From NCBI RefSeq assembly GCF_007005445.1, contig NZ_CP041387.1, positions 4,479,501 through 4,543,500 of the forward strand: DNA of 64,000 bases, written 5' to 3'. Source of the DNA: Rhodopseudomonas palustris. GTDB lineage: Bacteria; Pseudomonadota; Alphaproteobacteria; Rhizobiales; Xanthobacteraceae. Positions 32,696 through 42,355 of the stretch are shown here, in pieces (the first letter of the stretch is position 1; every line of letters starts with the position of its first letter). The notes below the pieces were generated by a model. That model saw only the letters and a list, made by a program, of their open reading frames with translations, did no database searches and was not told the origin of the DNA. A program made the translations under genes and the position numbers.

Positions 32696-32862
32696 CGGGG
32701 TCCCCATCGGCAGGCGCATTCCAGGTTCGTCCTTTGTAGCCGTCGCCGCACGCCGGCCACAAGGTCAATCCGGCAACACCGCGTGACAATCATTCAATCC
32801 GCGCGAGGCCGAAATGTTGCATCAACTCCAGCGCGTTAGCCGGCACGGAGCGGCCCCGGCGA

Positions 32863-33672
32863 TCACAGCCGCCCCCGCAGCACCGGGTCTTGCACGCCGG
32901 TCACCCAATCGGCGGAGGCCGACGCGGCCGGAAGCTGATTCGGCGCGCAGCGTTCCCGCCGCAGCTCGGCCTGCGCGAACGCGGCCGCGGTGGCGGCGTC
33001 CCCGCTCAGCAGCACCAGCCGGTCGAGCAGGCAGGCAACCGCGGCCCGGCGCTGCGGCCCGGTGTCACCACGGCAGGAAAAGCCCGAGATCCGCAGGCCG
33101 GCCGTCTCGATCGGCTTGACGAAGCCGAGACAGGCGCCAGCCGGACGATCGCCGCCGGCCGTTCCGAACAGCGGCACCGGGCCGAATTTGGTTTCGATCA
33201 CCCCGGCGGCCTCGAGCGCGGCGGTGCCGCCCGGGTCCATCCGCGCCGCCAGCTCCACTTCAGGCGCCAGCCGGGATGCCTCGCTGCCGATCCGGTAGAC
33301 CTCGATCTCGGCCGCCACCGGCTCGCCGGGCGCTGCAATCCGCACCACGTCCTTGCGGCCGCCGTCGGGGTGGCGAAGGATTTCGGTGCTGTCGGATTTT
33401 CCCGGCCAATCGAGCTGGCTGACCGCGAACGCCGGAGAGGAGCGCGGCGCCACGCTCCAGCCCGGCTCAGGCTCGGCGGTGACCGCCGCGGTGATCGCGG
33501 CGTCGGTCAACGGATTGGCGCTGTAGAACACGATCAGGCCGATCAGCGCCAGCGCGCCGACATAGGCCAGCATCCGCAGCACGGTGTCGCGGCATTCGTC
33601 GGCGAAACTGCGCAGCGCCGGGTGAATCCGGGACGGATGGGCAGCGGCGCGGAGGGCCGGGTTGCTTCGCAT
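32863..33672 (-). CDS. Hypothetical membrane-anchored protein
   Basis: 269 residues. One hydrophobic helix (about 33-52, MLAYVGALALIGLIVFYSAN) follows a basic cytoplasmic N-terminus; the rest is predicted periplasmic, with four cysteines that could form disulfides. No recognised domain. It ends PVLRGRL. Divergent from asd (115 bases apart). The function is unknown. Confidence 0.75.
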   Translation of the reverse strand: MRSNPALRAAAHPSRIHPALRSFADECRDTVLRMLAYVGALALIGLIVFYSANPLTDAAITAAVTAEPEPGWSVAPRSSPAFAVSQLDWPGKSDSTEILRHPDGGRKDVVRIAAPGEPVAAEIEVYRIGSEASRLAPEVELAARMDPGGTAALEAAGVIETKFGPVPLFGTAGGDRPAGACLGFVKPIETAGLRISGFSCRGDTGPQRRAAVACLLDRLVLLSGDAATAAAFAQAELRRERCAPNQLPAASASADWVTGVQDPVLRGRL

Positions 33673-33787
33673 TGGCGCGGGCTCGAAAGGGTAATACGTT
33701 GTGTCAGCGGCGTTTCTCGCATAGAAGCGCTGACTTCTCCTTGCTGCGGCCTGCCGCAGCGGAGCAAATTCCTTCGGAGAGTGAACG

Positions 33788-34822
33788 ATGGGTTACAAAG
33801 TCGCGGTAGTGGGTGCGACCGGCAATGTCGGGCGTGAGATGCTCGCCATTCTGGACGAACGCAAGTTCCCGGCCGACGAGGTGGTGGCGCTGGCATCGCG
33901 CCGCTCGGTCGGCGTCGAGGTGAGCTACGGCGACAAAACCCTGAAATGCAAGGCGCTCGAGCACTACGACTTCAGCGACGTCGACATCTGCCTGATGTCG
34001 GCGGGCGGCGAGGTGTCGAAGGAGTGGTCGCCGAAGATCGGCCAGCAGGGCGCGGTCGTGATCGACAATTCGTCGGCGTGGCGGATGGATCCGGACGTGC
34101 CGCTGATCGTGCCGGAAGTGAACGCCGCGGCCGCCGCCGGCTTCACCAAGAAGAACATCATCGCCAATCCGAACTGCTCGACCGCGCAGCTCGTGGTGGC
34201 GCTGAAGCCGCTGCACGATCACGCCAAGATCAAGCGCGTGGTGGTGTCGACCTATCAGTCGGTGTCGGGCGCCGGCAAGGACGCGATGGACGAACTGTTC
34301 TCGCAGACCAAGGCCGTCTACACCAACGACGAGCTGGTGAATAAGAAGTTCCCCAAGCGGATCGCTTTCAACCTCATCCCGCAGATCGACGTCTTCATGG
34401 AAGATGGCTTTACCAAGGAAGAGTGGAAGATGATGGTCGAGACCAAGAAGATCCTCGACCCCAAGATCAAGCTGACCGCGACCTGCGTGCGGGTGCCGGT
34501 GTTCGTCAGCCATTCGGAATCGGTCAACATCGAGTTCGAGAACCCGATCACCGCCGACGAGGCGCGCGAAATCCTGCGCAAGGCGCCGGGCTGCCTGGTG
34601 ATCGACAAGCACGAGCCGGGCGGCTACGTCACGCCGTACGAAGCCGCCGGCGAAGACGCCACCTACATCAGCCGCATCCGCGAGGATGCGACGGTCGAGA
34701 ACGGCCTGGTGCTGTGGTGCGTGTCCGACAACCTGCGCAAGGGCGCGGCGCTGAACGCGATCCAGATCGCCGAGGCGCTGATCAACCGCAAGCTGATCAC
34801 CGCCAAGAAGCAGGCGGCATAG
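33788..34822 (+). CDS. asd: Aspartate-semialdehyde dehydrogenase
   Basis: 344 residues. NADP-binding VVGATGNVGREML at the N-terminus; catalytic Cys130 in NPNCSTAQ; substrate-binding YQSVSGAGKDAM and RVPVFVSHSESVNIE. It makes aspartate semialdehyde, the branch point for lysine/diaminopimelate, threonine and methionine. dapF, later in the lysine branch, is at 53144. A terminator follows closely. Confidence 0.97.
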   Translation: MGYKVAVVGATGNVGREMLAILDERKFPADEVVALASRRSVGVEVSYGDKTLKCKALEHYDFSDVDICLMSAGGEVSKEWSPKIGQQGAVVIDNSSAWRMDPDVPLIVPEVNAAAAAGFTKKNIIANPNCSTAQLVVALKPLHDHAKIKRVVVSTYQSVSGAGKDAMDELFSQTKAVYTNDELVNKKFPKRIAFNLIPQIDVFMEDGFTKEEWKMMVETKKILDPKIKLTATCVRVPVFVSHSESVNIEFENPITADEAREILRKAPGCLVIDKHEPGGYVTPYEAAGEDATYISRIREDATVENGLVLWCVSDNLRKGAALNAIQIAEALINRKLITAKKQAA

Positions 34823-34849
34823 TCCGCCGCAGATCGGTACTGATTGCTG

Positions 34850-34876
34850 ATGGCCGGGGCTCGTCCCCGGCCATTT
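34850..34876 (+). terminator. Terminator after asd
   Basis: ATGGCCGGGG/CCCCGGCCAT stem, then TTTGCGTT, 28 bases after the asd stop. It resembles a single hairpin of repeat family C. Confidence 0.75.
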
Positions 34877-34956
34877 GCGTTCATGGTGCGCAATGGTACT
34901 GACGAAAGGCCGCAGCCGCGCTAGGCTGACGCAGCTCCATCGCCGACGGACCTGCC

Positions 34957-35511
34957 ATGACCGACCAGCCCGATCCGCCGACCTCGTCCTCCGCCACCAA
35001 GCGCGTCGAGCGCGGCTTCGAGACCGTGCTGTTCAACAGCCGCTGGCTGATGGCTCCGTTCTATTTCGGGCTGGTGATCAGCCTGCTGGTGCTGCTGTAC
35101 AAATTCGTGGTGCTGCTCGCCGAACTGATCCTGCACGCCACCCTCGCCAAGGAATCCGACATCATCCTCGGCGTGCTCAGCCTGATCGACGTCTCACTGA
35201 CCGGCAATCTGGTACTAATCGTGGTGTTCTCCGGCTACGAAAACTTCGTGTCGCGGATCGACCCCGGCGATCACCCCGATTGGCCCGAATGGATGACCAA
35301 GGTCGACTTCGCCGGGCTGAAGCAAAAACTGCTGGCCTCGATCGTGGCGATCTCGGCGATCCAGGTGCTGAAGGCGTTCATGAACATCGACAGCTACGAC
35401 CAGACCAAGCTGGCCTGGCTGATCGGCATCCATCTGGTGTTCGTGATCTCGACCCTGATCATGGCGCTGTCCGACCGCTGGGGTCACAGCGACGACAAGG
35501 GCGGCCACTAG
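34957..35511 (+). CDS. UPF0114/YqhA family membrane protein
   Basis: 184 residues, four membrane helices. The conserved N-terminal ERGFETVLFNSRWLMAPFYFGL, central SLIDVSLTGNLVLIVVFSGYENFVS and C-terminal LAWLIGIHLVFVIS match the UPF0114 (TIGR00645) family. Function unknown. Monocistronic between asd and the carbonic anhydrase gene. Confidence 0.92.
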   Translation: MTDQPDPPTSSSATKRVERGFETVLFNSRWLMAPFYFGLVISLLVLLYKFVVLLAELILHATLAKESDIILGVLSLIDVSLTGNLVLIVVFSGYENFVSRIDPGDHPDWPEWMTKVDFAGLKQKLLASIVAISAIQVLKAFMNIDSYDQTKLAWLIGIHLVFVISTLIMALSDRWGHSDDKGGH

Positions 35512-35658
35512 GCCGCCGACGCGAGCATGCTCGCGCTCGAACCCTCTTGCGCGGGCGCGATCCGCGCATCCATCCTGCGCGTCTCAGCGCGCGGCGGACA
35601 TTCTGCGAAGGGTGAGGGATTGCCGGGTCGAGGCCCGGCAATGACGTCGCGTTCCGTC

Positions 35659-36303
35659 TCACACCACCTTCACGACCGGCACGAACTGCTTGCTGTCCTG
35701 ATCGAGCACGTAGAGCTCGCCGTCGGCGACGCCGAAATAGGCGCCGTGGAGCTGCAGCCGGCCGCGCTCGACCAATATTTGGATACAGGGGAAGGTCATC
35801 AGATTCTCGATGCTGCGGAACACCGCGGCCTTCTCGATCCGGGTGCGGAAGTCCTGCACGGTTTCGTGGTCGCGCTTTTCGACGACTTCGCCGGGCTTGG
35901 TGAACATCTGCATCCAGCGGCCGATGAAATCGCTCTCGGTCAGCGGCGGGGTTTTGTCGGTGAAGGCTTTGATGCCGCCGCATTGGGCGTGGCCGAGCAC
36001 CACGATGTGCTTCACCTTGAGCACCTGCACGGCGAATTCCAGCGCCGCCGAAACGCCGTGGGCGCCGCCGTCGGGCTCGTACACCGGCACCAGATTGGCG
36101 ACGTTGCGGACCACGAAGATCTCGCCCGGCCCGGCGTCGAAAATCACCTCCGGCGAGACGCGGCTGTCGCAGCAGCCGATCACCATCACCTCCGGCGACT
36201 GACCGCGCTCGGAGAGTTCGCGATAGCGGCTCTGCTCGGTCGGCAGCCGCTGGCTTCGGAACGCTTCGTAGCCCGAGATCAGGGACGTCGGAAAAGAGGT
36301 CAT
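35659..36303 (-). CDS. Beta-class carbonic anhydrase
   Basis: 214 residues from the ATG giving MTSFPTSLISGYEAF. Zinc and active-site residues: Cys44, Asp46 and Arg48 in CCDSR, then His and Cys in GHAQCGG. It interconverts CO2 and bicarbonate in the cytoplasm. The frame is open 38 codons upstream into the intergenic region, but the conserved N-terminus supports the internal start. Divergent from the CitE-like gene. Confidence 0.94.
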   Translation of the reverse strand: MTSFPTSLISGYEAFRSQRLPTEQSRYRELSERGQSPEVMVIGCCDSRVSPEVIFDAGPGEIFVVRNVANLVPVYEPDGGAHGVSAALEFAVQVLKVKHIVVLGHAQCGGIKAFTDKTPPLTESDFIGRWMQMFTKPGEVVEKRDHETVQDFRTRIEKAAVFRSIENLMTFPCIQILVERGRLQLHGAYFGVADGELYVLDQDSKQFVPVVKVV

Positions 36304-36482
36304 CGGCGCGGTCTCTCCATGGTGGACAATGGCGCGTATGCGAGCGGGATGCGATGCGACCAGGATACGCGCGCGCCTGATCCCGCACCGATAATCACAG
36401 GATGCGACCGCGAACAAGCCTTCCGGCCCGGCGGCCGGGATGCTATCGCCTCGGGCGATTTTCGTATCGCCAGGGGGGAACC

Positions 36483-37361
36483 ATGATCCGACCGCGCCGC
36501 AGCCTGTTGTTCATGCCGGGATCGAACGCGCGAGCGCTCGAAAAAGCCCGGCTGCTGCCCGCCGACGGCCTGATCCTGGACCTCGAAGACGCGGTGGCGC
36601 CGGACGCCAAGGATGTCGCGCGCGACCAGATCGCCGCTGCGGTGGCGGCCAAGGGCTACGGCAAGCGCGAGGTGCTGGTGCGGATCAACGCGCTCGACAC
36701 CGCGTGGTGGCAGGACGACGTCGCGATGGCCGCAAAGGCCGGGCCCGACGGCATTCTGGTGCCGAAGGTCTCGACCATCGAGGACATCGCCACCGTCGGC
36801 AACAGGCTCGCCGAACTCGGCGCCGATCCGTCGATCCGGGTCTGGATCATGATCGAGACCGCGCGCGGCGTGCTGCACGCCGAGGAACTGGCGGCGCAGA
36901 AGCACGATGCCAAGTCCCGGCTGGAAGGCTTCGTGTTCGGCCCCAATGACATCTCGCGCGAGACCGGCATCCGGATGCTGCCCGGGCGTTCCACCATGCT
37001 GCCGATGATCACGCGTTGCGTGCTCGCCGCCCGGGTTCACGGCCTGATCGCGCTGGATGGTCCGTACAGCGACATCGGCAATGTCGACGGCCTGTCCGAA
37101 GAGTGCGCGCAGGCCCGCGATCTCGGGTTCGACGGCAAGACGCTGATCCATCCCGGCCAGATCGACGCCTGCAACGCCGCCTTTACGCCGCCGGCGGAAG
37201 ACGTCGCGCAGGCCCGCAAGATCCTCGCCGCGTTCGAGCGCCCGGAGAACCAGGGCCGCGGCGCGATCCAGCTCGACGGCCGCATGGTCGAACGGCTGCA
37301 CGCCGAGATCGCCAGGAAGACGATTGCGATCGCGGATGCGATCGAAACGGCGGGCCATTAA
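36483..37361 (+). CDS. CitE-like HpcH/HpaI aldolase family lyase
   Basis: 292 residues. Family motifs: RRSLLFMPGSNARALEKA, LILDLEDAVAP (metal-binding acidic residues), VLVRINALDT, IMIETARGV and GKTLIHPGQID. The family includes citrate lyase beta subunits, malyl-CoA lyases and related thioesterases. No citrate lyase alpha or gamma genes are nearby, so a stand-alone CoA-ester lyase is more likely. The ribosome site AGGGGGGAA precedes the ATG. Confidence 0.88.
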   Translation: MIRPRRSLLFMPGSNARALEKARLLPADGLILDLEDAVAPDAKDVARDQIAAAVAAKGYGKREVLVRINALDTAWWQDDVAMAAKAGPDGILVPKVSTIEDIATVGNRLAELGADPSIRVWIMIETARGVLHAEELAAQKHDAKSRLEGFVFGPNDISRETGIRMLPGRSTMLPMITRCVLAARVHGLIALDGPYSDIGNVDGLSEECAQARDLGFDGKTLIHPGQIDACNAAFTPPAEDVAQARKILAAFERPENQGRGAIQLDGRMVERLHAEIARKTIAIADAIETAGH

Positions 37362-37388
37362 GGCCGCGAGCGGCTCATATAGCTGATG

Positions 37389-37430
37389 GTCATTCCGGGG
37401 CGCGAGCGATAGCTCGCGAACCCGGAATCT
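37389..37430. repeat. Left arm of family A palindromic repeat, split by an IS110 element
   Basis: GTCATTCCGGGGCGCGAGC...GCGAACCCGGAATCT ends abruptly at the IS boundary; the matching arm is at 38671-38709. Confidence 0.85.
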
Positions 37431-37443
37431 ACCGTGTCTCCTG

Positions 37444-38424
37444 TCAAGTCAGTGATGCGCCTTTCCAGGGCTGTCCGGACCTCAGAACAGCATTGGCGAA
37501 CACGACGAGCCGGCGGAGCACAGCGATGAGTGCAACCTTCACTGGCTTGCCGTCGGCGATCAGGCGTTCGTAGAACGGTCGCAGGATTTTATTGTGCCGG
37601 CTGGCGGCGACGGCCGCCATGTAGAGGATGTGTCGGACGGCCGCACGGCCGCCGCGGATGCGGGCCGGAGCGGTCATCGTACCGCTTTGGCGAACGAACG
37701 GCGCCACGCCGACCAGCGCTGCGGCGGCCTTGTTGTCGACGCGGCCGAGCTCGGGCACCATGGCGATCAGGGTCATCGCCGAGGTGACGCCGATGCCTTT
37801 GATGGTGGTGAGCAGGCGTTGGGCCGCGACCAGGTCGGCGCTCTGGCGGAGCAGGGTCTGCATCCTCTGCTGGAGTGATTTGTCTTCGGCCCGAAGCATG
37901 TCGAGGTGCTGCTCGATCGCCTGCCGGATCTCGGCGAGCCGCGTCGTCGCCAGCCGGCAACTCTCGGCGTGGATCATCTGTTTGAGCTGGTCGCGGCGGC
38001 TGGCGCATTCATGAAGCGCCTCCCGGACCGGATTTTCCTCGAGTTCGACGTGATCGGGCTTGCGGCCTCGGATTTCGTCGGGGCTCGCCGCATATGCCGC
38101 GAGCAGGCGCGCGTCCGACGTATCCGATTTGGCGTTCTGGCCGATCAGCGTGCGATAGGCTGCGAACCGCGACGTGTGCACGATCTCGACCGGCAGACCC
38201 GCTTGGCGCAGCGCCTTGACCAGCGGCTTCTCATAGCCGCCGGTCGGTTCGACCGCGATCCGCGTCAACTGCGGCCCGGCGCCAAGACGCTGAACCAGCT
38301 CTGAGATCGCGTCCGGGCGGTTCGCGTAATGAGCGCGACCGCCTCGATGCCATGCCACGTCGAGGCTCGCGCCGCCGACGTCGATGCCGATGAAGATGTT
38401 GTCCGACGAAGAGGAGGCTGTCAT
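37444..38424 (-). CDS. IS110-family transposase (DEDD recombinase)
   Basis: 326 residues from the ATG giving MTASSSSDNIFIGIDVGG. The N-terminal RuvC-like domain has Asp15 in GIDVGG, glutamate in AVEPTGGYE and aspartates in KSDTSDARLLA. The C-terminal Tnp domain holds the probable catalytic serine in FVRQSG and the family stretch GGRAAVRHILYMAAVAASRHN. Intact reading frame. An upstream in-frame start at 38523 would run into the non-coding end and is rejected. Confidence 0.94.
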   Translation of the reverse strand: MTASSSSDNIFIGIDVGGASLDVAWHRGGRAHYANRPDAISELVQRLGAGPQLTRIAVEPTGGYEKPLVKALRQAGLPVEIVHTSRFAAYRTLIGQNAKSDTSDARLLAAYAASPDEIRGRKPDHVELEENPVREALHECASRRDQLKQMIHAESCRLATTRLAEIRQAIEQHLDMLRAEDKSLQQRMQTLLRQSADLVAAQRLLTTIKGIGVTSAMTLIAMVPELGRVDNKAAAALVGVAPFVRQSGTMTAPARIRGGRAAVRHILYMAAVAASRHNKILRPFYERLIADGKPVKVALIAVLRRLVVFANAVLRSGQPWKGASLT

Positions 38425-38670
38425 GATGTCCCTGCCTTGTTCCACGAGGCAAGGCCGGCGCCTGGATCGTCTATCGTGCGGCCAGCACTTACTACCGTCC
38501 GGGTGTCCGGCCTTTTCGACCAAACGAGGCGGGGAACGAGATTCCGACGGTCGCCAACGACCTTCCCGAGAACTCGTTACGCCCGCCCCGATGACCTCTT
38601 AGACTATCCCGAGGTCACCCGAGACTTACGATCCCGAGATTGTTGCGGTCAGCTCGTGCCCCGCATTTCG
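38425..38670 (-). ncRNA. Candidate bridge RNA region of the IS110 element
   Basis: A non-coding stretch upstream of the transposase, where IS110 elements encode their bridge RNA. On the minus strand it contains CGGAATCTCG (38537-38546), identical to the sequence at the insertion boundary (38669-38678). A guide loop matching its own target is what the bridge RNA model predicts. Exact transcript ends and fold are not determined. Confidence 0.5.
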
Positions 38671-38709
38671 AGATTCCGGGTTCGCCGCTGCGCGGCGCCC
38701 CGGAATGAC
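38671..38709. repeat. Right arm of family A palindromic repeat, split by the IS110 element
   Basis: AGATTCCGGGTTCGCC...GGCGCCCCGGAATGAC completes the arm at 37389-37430. Joining the two restores an ordinary family A element. Confidence 0.85.
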
Positions 38710-38733
38710 GGAGTGCGTGGCAAAGGCTTCAGA

Positions 38734-40425
38734 TCAGGCCGCCCGCACCGAGGCCAGGAAATTGCCGACCTCGGCGCGCAGGCGGCTGCTTTCGCTCGAC
38801 AGCGATTGCGCCGCGGAGAGCACCTGGACCGAGGCCGCGCCGGTCTCGCGGGCGCCGGCCTGAACGCGGGCGATATCGGCGTCGACCTGCGAAGCGCCGT
38901 GGGCCGCGTGCTGGATGTTGACGGCGATATCCTTGGTGGCCATGCCCTGCTCTTCGACCGCGGACGCGATCGAGGAGGAGATCTCGGACATCTGGCCGAT
39001 GATCGAGCAGATCTCCTTGATGGCCGCAACCGACTCGCCGGTCGCCGCCTGAATGCCGGTGATCTGCTGGCCGATCTCGCCGGTCGCCTTGCCGGTCTGT
39101 TCGGCCAGAGCCTTGACCTCCGCCGCGACCACCGCGAAGCCACGGCCGGCGTCGCCGGCCCGCGCCGCTTCGATGGTGGCATTGAGCGCCAGCAGGTTGG
39201 TCTGGCCCGCGATCGTGCTGATCAGCTCGACGACGTCGCCGATCCGCGCCGCGGCCGCCGACAATTCGCCGACCCGTTCATTGGTCCGGCGCGCCTGATC
39301 GGCGGCTTCATTGGCTACCGTGGCAGAAGTCTGCACCTGCCGCCCGATCTCGTGTACCGACGCGGTCAGTTCCTCGCTGGCGGACGCCACCGACTGCACG
39401 CCGGCGGACGCCTCCTGCGACGACTCCGCGACGCCGGCCGCGAGATCGAGCGAGCGCGCCGCAGTGGAGGACAGGGAGTGCGCAGCCGCCTCCAGCTCGT
39501 TTGCGGCAGCCGACACCGTCTTGATGATCTCGCCGACCGCGTCTTCAAAGCCGTCGGCGAGCCGCGCCATATCGGCCCTGCGCCGCTCGGCGGCAAGGTG
39601 CTCCTGCCGACTCTTTTCGGCGGCCTCTTCGCCGGCCTTGTGCTCGGCGTTGGTCTTGATCGCGGCGATCGCCTTTGCCATCCCGCCGATTTCGTCGCTG
39701 CGCCCGGCACCCGGGATCACCACATCGCGGACGCCGGCAGCCATCGCCTGCATGGCGGCGGTGAGCCGCACCAGCGGCCGGACCATGCCGAACGCCAATC
39801 CGGCGACCCCGAGCCCGATCAGCAGCACTGCAAAGCCGGACAGACTCCAAACGATGGTCGAGTAACTCCCGACCTGGCGAGCAGCTTCGGTTTCCAGTTC
39901 GGCATTTGCCGCGTGAGCGCGCTCGACGATGTCGTCGATGATGGCGCGGTGAGCCGCGTAGGCCTTTTCCAGCTTCGCATAGGCGGCTTCCGCGGCCGCC
40001 TGGTCGCCGGCGCGCAGCGCCGGGATCAGCTCCTGCTCGGCCACCGTCCAGAACTTCTGCACCTCGGCGTCGGAATCGACGGTCAGCCGTGCCTTCGCCG
40101 TAGGTTCGAGCCCGGAGGCCGACCAGTATCTGTGCCGGTCCAGATAATTGCGGCGAAGCTGTTCGAGCTTTGACGCATGCGCGCTCCATTCGGCCGGTCG
40201 GCGCAGCGCCAGCGTCGTTTCGAGATAGGCTTCGATCACATAGGCCGGCGGCGGCAGGATGTCGGCGACCAGATCGTTGCCGAGCTTGATCTGCGAATAC
40301 AGCGGCCCGCCGATACGTAACTGATTCAGCGCCAGCAGATTGACTGACAGCATCGCCGTGATGCTGACCAGAACAACCACGGCGAAAGTGACGATCATCG
40401 TCGTGATCGACAGACGGATTTTCAT
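38734..40425 (-). CDS. Methyl-accepting chemotaxis protein
   Basis: 563 residues. Membrane helix about 9-30, a periplasmic helical sensor (about 35-190), a second membrane helix ([20 protein letters not shown], about 195-215), HAMP domain (about 215-270), then a signalling domain with the conserved hairpin tip [25 protein letters not shown] and [18 protein letters not shown]. No C-terminal CheR tether. The sensed ligand is unknown; the helical sensor resembles four-helix-bundle types. Monocistronic. Confidence 0.95.
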   Translation of the reverse strand: MKIRLSITTMIVTFAVVVLVSITAMLSVNLLALNQLRIGGPLYSQIKLGNDLVADILPPPAYVIEAYLETTLALRRPAEWSAHASKLEQLRRNYLDRHRYWSASGLEPTAKARLTVDSDAEVQKFWTVAEQELIPALRAGDQAAAEAAYAKLEKAYAAHRAIIDDIVERAHAANAELETEAARQVGSYSTIVWSLSGFAVLLIGLGVAGLAFGMVRPLVRLTAAMQAMAAGVRDVVIPGAGRSDEIGGMAKAIAAIKTNAEHKAGEEAAEKSRQEHLAAERRRADMARLADGFEDAVGEIIKTVSAAANELEAAAHSLSSTAARSLDLAAGVAESSQEASAGVQSVASASEELTASVHEIGRQVQTSATVANEAADQARRTNERVGELSAAAARIGDVVELISTIAGQTNLLALNATIEAARAGDAGRGFAVVAAEVKALAEQTGKATGEIGQQITGIQAATGESVAAIKEICSIIGQMSEISSSIASAVEEQGMATKDIAVNIQHAAHGASQVDADIARVQAGARETGAASVQVLSAAQSLSSESSRLRAEVGNFLASVRAA

Positions 40426-41030
40426 GACGTTCGTCTCGGGAGGATCGGATTTCGATCGGATTAGTTCCGCCGGCTTAAGACGACGTTACGCCAAGCCAAA
40501 TCGAGACGCGAAGATTCTACGTGCGACCGACAGATTTCCTCATGTCACAGGCGCACGAACAGGGCCGCATCGAAGATGCGGCGTCGCCGTTCGATTACTT
40601 CTAGTTCGCAAGAGTTGCGGCATACTTCCGAGCGATTAGTTCCCGGCGAGATCGGGTCACGCGCGCGCCGCCGCTTGCGGCCTTCGAGCCGCGTAGCACG
40701 GCATGGATTGCGACGATGCGGCGCGGGAGTCCATACGACCATCGTGGCACGATCGCGAATCGAATCCGCGTCACACATGGCATCGTCATTGCAAACGATC
40801 AGAATCGAGGCAGCGCCTCAGTCCGATGCAGTCGTCGGCGTCGCGGAAGAACCTTGAAGTAAGCGCAGACGCAATTGCGTGGTCGCGTAGCGCGCAGGTT
40901 AGCCGGCGCCGTGCCGCTCCAGGGAGCCTAAGGGCCTGGTTGAAACTCAACCAACGATGTCGAGCACAGACCAACTCGATGGTGCTGCCTGAACCCGAGA
41001 CTCCACGCCTCGAGTCCGACGTTCGGACAA
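40426..41030. other. 605-base gene-poor stretch
   Basis: No credible gene on either strand; open frames are arginine- and serine-rich and show no domain. It contains the MCP promoter at the left edge. A short inverted pair CATCGAAGATGCGGCG lies near 40566-40582. Nothing else stood out. Confidence 0.5.
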
Positions 41031-41064
41031 AGACGAAAATGGCCGGGTCGAGCCCGGCCATCAC
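41031..41064 (-). terminator. Terminator downstream of leuD
   Basis: On the minus strand GATGGCCGGGCTCGACCCGGCCAT forms a hairpin followed by TTTTCGTCTTTG. It is related to a single hairpin of repeat family C and lies about 95 bases after the leuD stop. Confidence 0.7.
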
Positions 41065-41156
41065 AAAGCTTGATCCGCGACCAGTCCTACCGAGCAAAAG
41101 CGGCCGCAGCGGCTCGCCGCGGACGTCTCCCACACCGGGCGGGGAGAACCGAGGCG

Positions 41157-41762
41157 TTACGCCCAGGCGCGCTCGGTCTTCAGCTTGGTCTCGTAGGCGT
41201 CGATCGACGGCTTCTTTTCCAGCGTCAGGCCGATGTCGTCGAGGCCGTTGATCAGGCAGTGCTTGCGGAACGGGTCGATCTCGAATTTGATCGCACCGCC
41301 GTCCGGGCCGCGGATTTCCTGAGCCGGCAGATCGATCGTCATCGTGGCGTTGGCGCCGCGCTCGGCGTCGTCGAACAGCTTGTCCAGATCGGCCTGCGAC
41401 ACACGGATCGGCAGCACGCCGTTCTTGAAGCAATTGTTGTAGAAGATGTCGCCGAACGAGGTCGAGATCACGCAGCGGATGCCGAAATCGAGCAGTGCCC
41501 AGGGGGCGTGCTCGCGGCTCGAGCCGCAACCGAAATTGTCGCCGGCGACCAGGATCTTGGCGCCGCGATAGGCCGGCTTGTTGAGAATGAAATCCGGGTT
41601 CTCGCTGCCGTCGTCCTTGTAGCGCTGCTCCGAGAACAGGCCCTTGCCGAGACCGGTGCGCTTGATGGTCTTCAGATACTGCTTGGGAATGATCATGTCG
41701 GTGTCGACATTGATGATCTTCAGCGGCGCCGCGACGCCTTCCAGCGTGGTGAACTTGTCCAT
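41157..41762 (-). CDS. leuD: 3-isopropylmalate dehydratase small subunit
   Basis: 201 residues. Swivel domain with [17 protein letters not shown] and the N-terminal [19 protein letters not shown]. With LeuC it isomerises 2- to 3-isopropylmalate. The start [13 protein letters not shown] follows a GGAG-type site; 15 further codons upstream are open but not conserved. It is 2 kb from leuC, separated by four small genes. Confidence 0.97.
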   Translation of the reverse strand: MDKFTTLEGVAAPLKIINVDTDMIIPKQYLKTIKRTGLGKGLFSEQRYKDDGSENPDFILNKPAYRGAKILVAGDNFGCGSSREHAPWALLDFGIRCVISTSFGDIFYNNCFKNGVLPIRVSQADLDKLFDDAERGANATMTIDLPAQEIRGPDGGAIKFEIDPFRKHCLINGLDDIGLTLEKKPSIDAYETKLKTERAWA

Positions 41763-41847
41763 CGTGAGGTCTCCGGGATTTGGAGGAAGGTCATAGCGCC
41801 CCGTCACGGGCGGTCAAGCGTCGGATACGGTATGCTGCCCGGCGCCA

Positions 41848-42249
41848 TCAGCCTTCGGCATTGGCCTCGATCGCTTCCATATCGTCGTCCGACAGGCCGA
41901 AATGGTGGCCGATCTCGTGCACCAGAACGTGGCGGACGATCTCCCCGAGGCTGTCGTCGTGGTCGGCCCAATAATCCAGGATCGGCCGGCGGTACAGCCA
42001 GATCATGTTGGGCATCGGCGCGACGTCCTGGCTGGAACGCTGCGGCAGGCCGATGCCCTGGAACAGGCCGAGCACATCGAATTCGCTTTCCGCCCCCAGC
42101 TCGTCGAGCACCTCTTCGGTGGCGAAATCGTCGACTCTGATGACGACGTCCTCACACAGCGAGCGGAACTCGGCCGGCAGCTTGGCGAACATCTCGTGCG
42201 CCATCTGTTCCAGTTCGGCCAGCGACGGGGCTTTGGCGGCGATCCACAT
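41848..42249 (-). CDS. Minimal zincin metallopeptidase-family protein
   Basis: 133 residues from the ATG giving MWIAAKAPSLAELEQ. The zinc site is HVLVHEIGHHFGLSDDDMEAIE (His111, Glu112, His115), placing it in the PF06262 minimal-gluzincin-like family. These are small cytoplasmic putative proteases of unknown substrate. An upstream extension of 45 codons is open but not conserved. Divergent from a small secreted protein gene. Confidence 0.88.
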   Translation of the reverse strand: MWIAAKAPSLAELEQMAHEMFAKLPAEFRSLCEDVVIRVDDFATEEVLDELGAESEFDVLGLFQGIGLPQRSSQDVAPMPNMIWLYRRPILDYWADHDDSLGEIVRHVLVHEIGHHFGLSDDDMEAIEANAEG

Positions 42250-42355
42250 GACCGCCGTTGTACGCGATCGGCCGGGGGCGGCAAGCGGCTTGCGGTTGAC
42301 GACGGCGCCGCGATCGGGGACGTTGCCGCGGGGCTTCGAAGGGGCGGATGGCAGC

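Larger units (their letters stand above)
37431..38670 (-). mobile_element. IS110-family insertion sequence, about 1240 bp
   Basis: The boundaries are inferred from where the two arms of the family A repeat break off (GGAATCT on the left, AGATTCC on the right). No terminal inverted repeats or target duplication are visible, as expected for IS110. The transposase stop lies only 13 bases from one end, while about 246 non-coding bases lie upstream of its start, the layout of the IS110 subgroup rather than IS1111. Exact ends could shift by a few bases up to about 20. Confidence 0.8.

Noticed and set aside
40703..41251. A 182-codon + strand frame upstream of leuD
   Set aside because: Composition is random Arg/Ser/Pro-rich and the frame runs into the leuD terminator and leuD itself.
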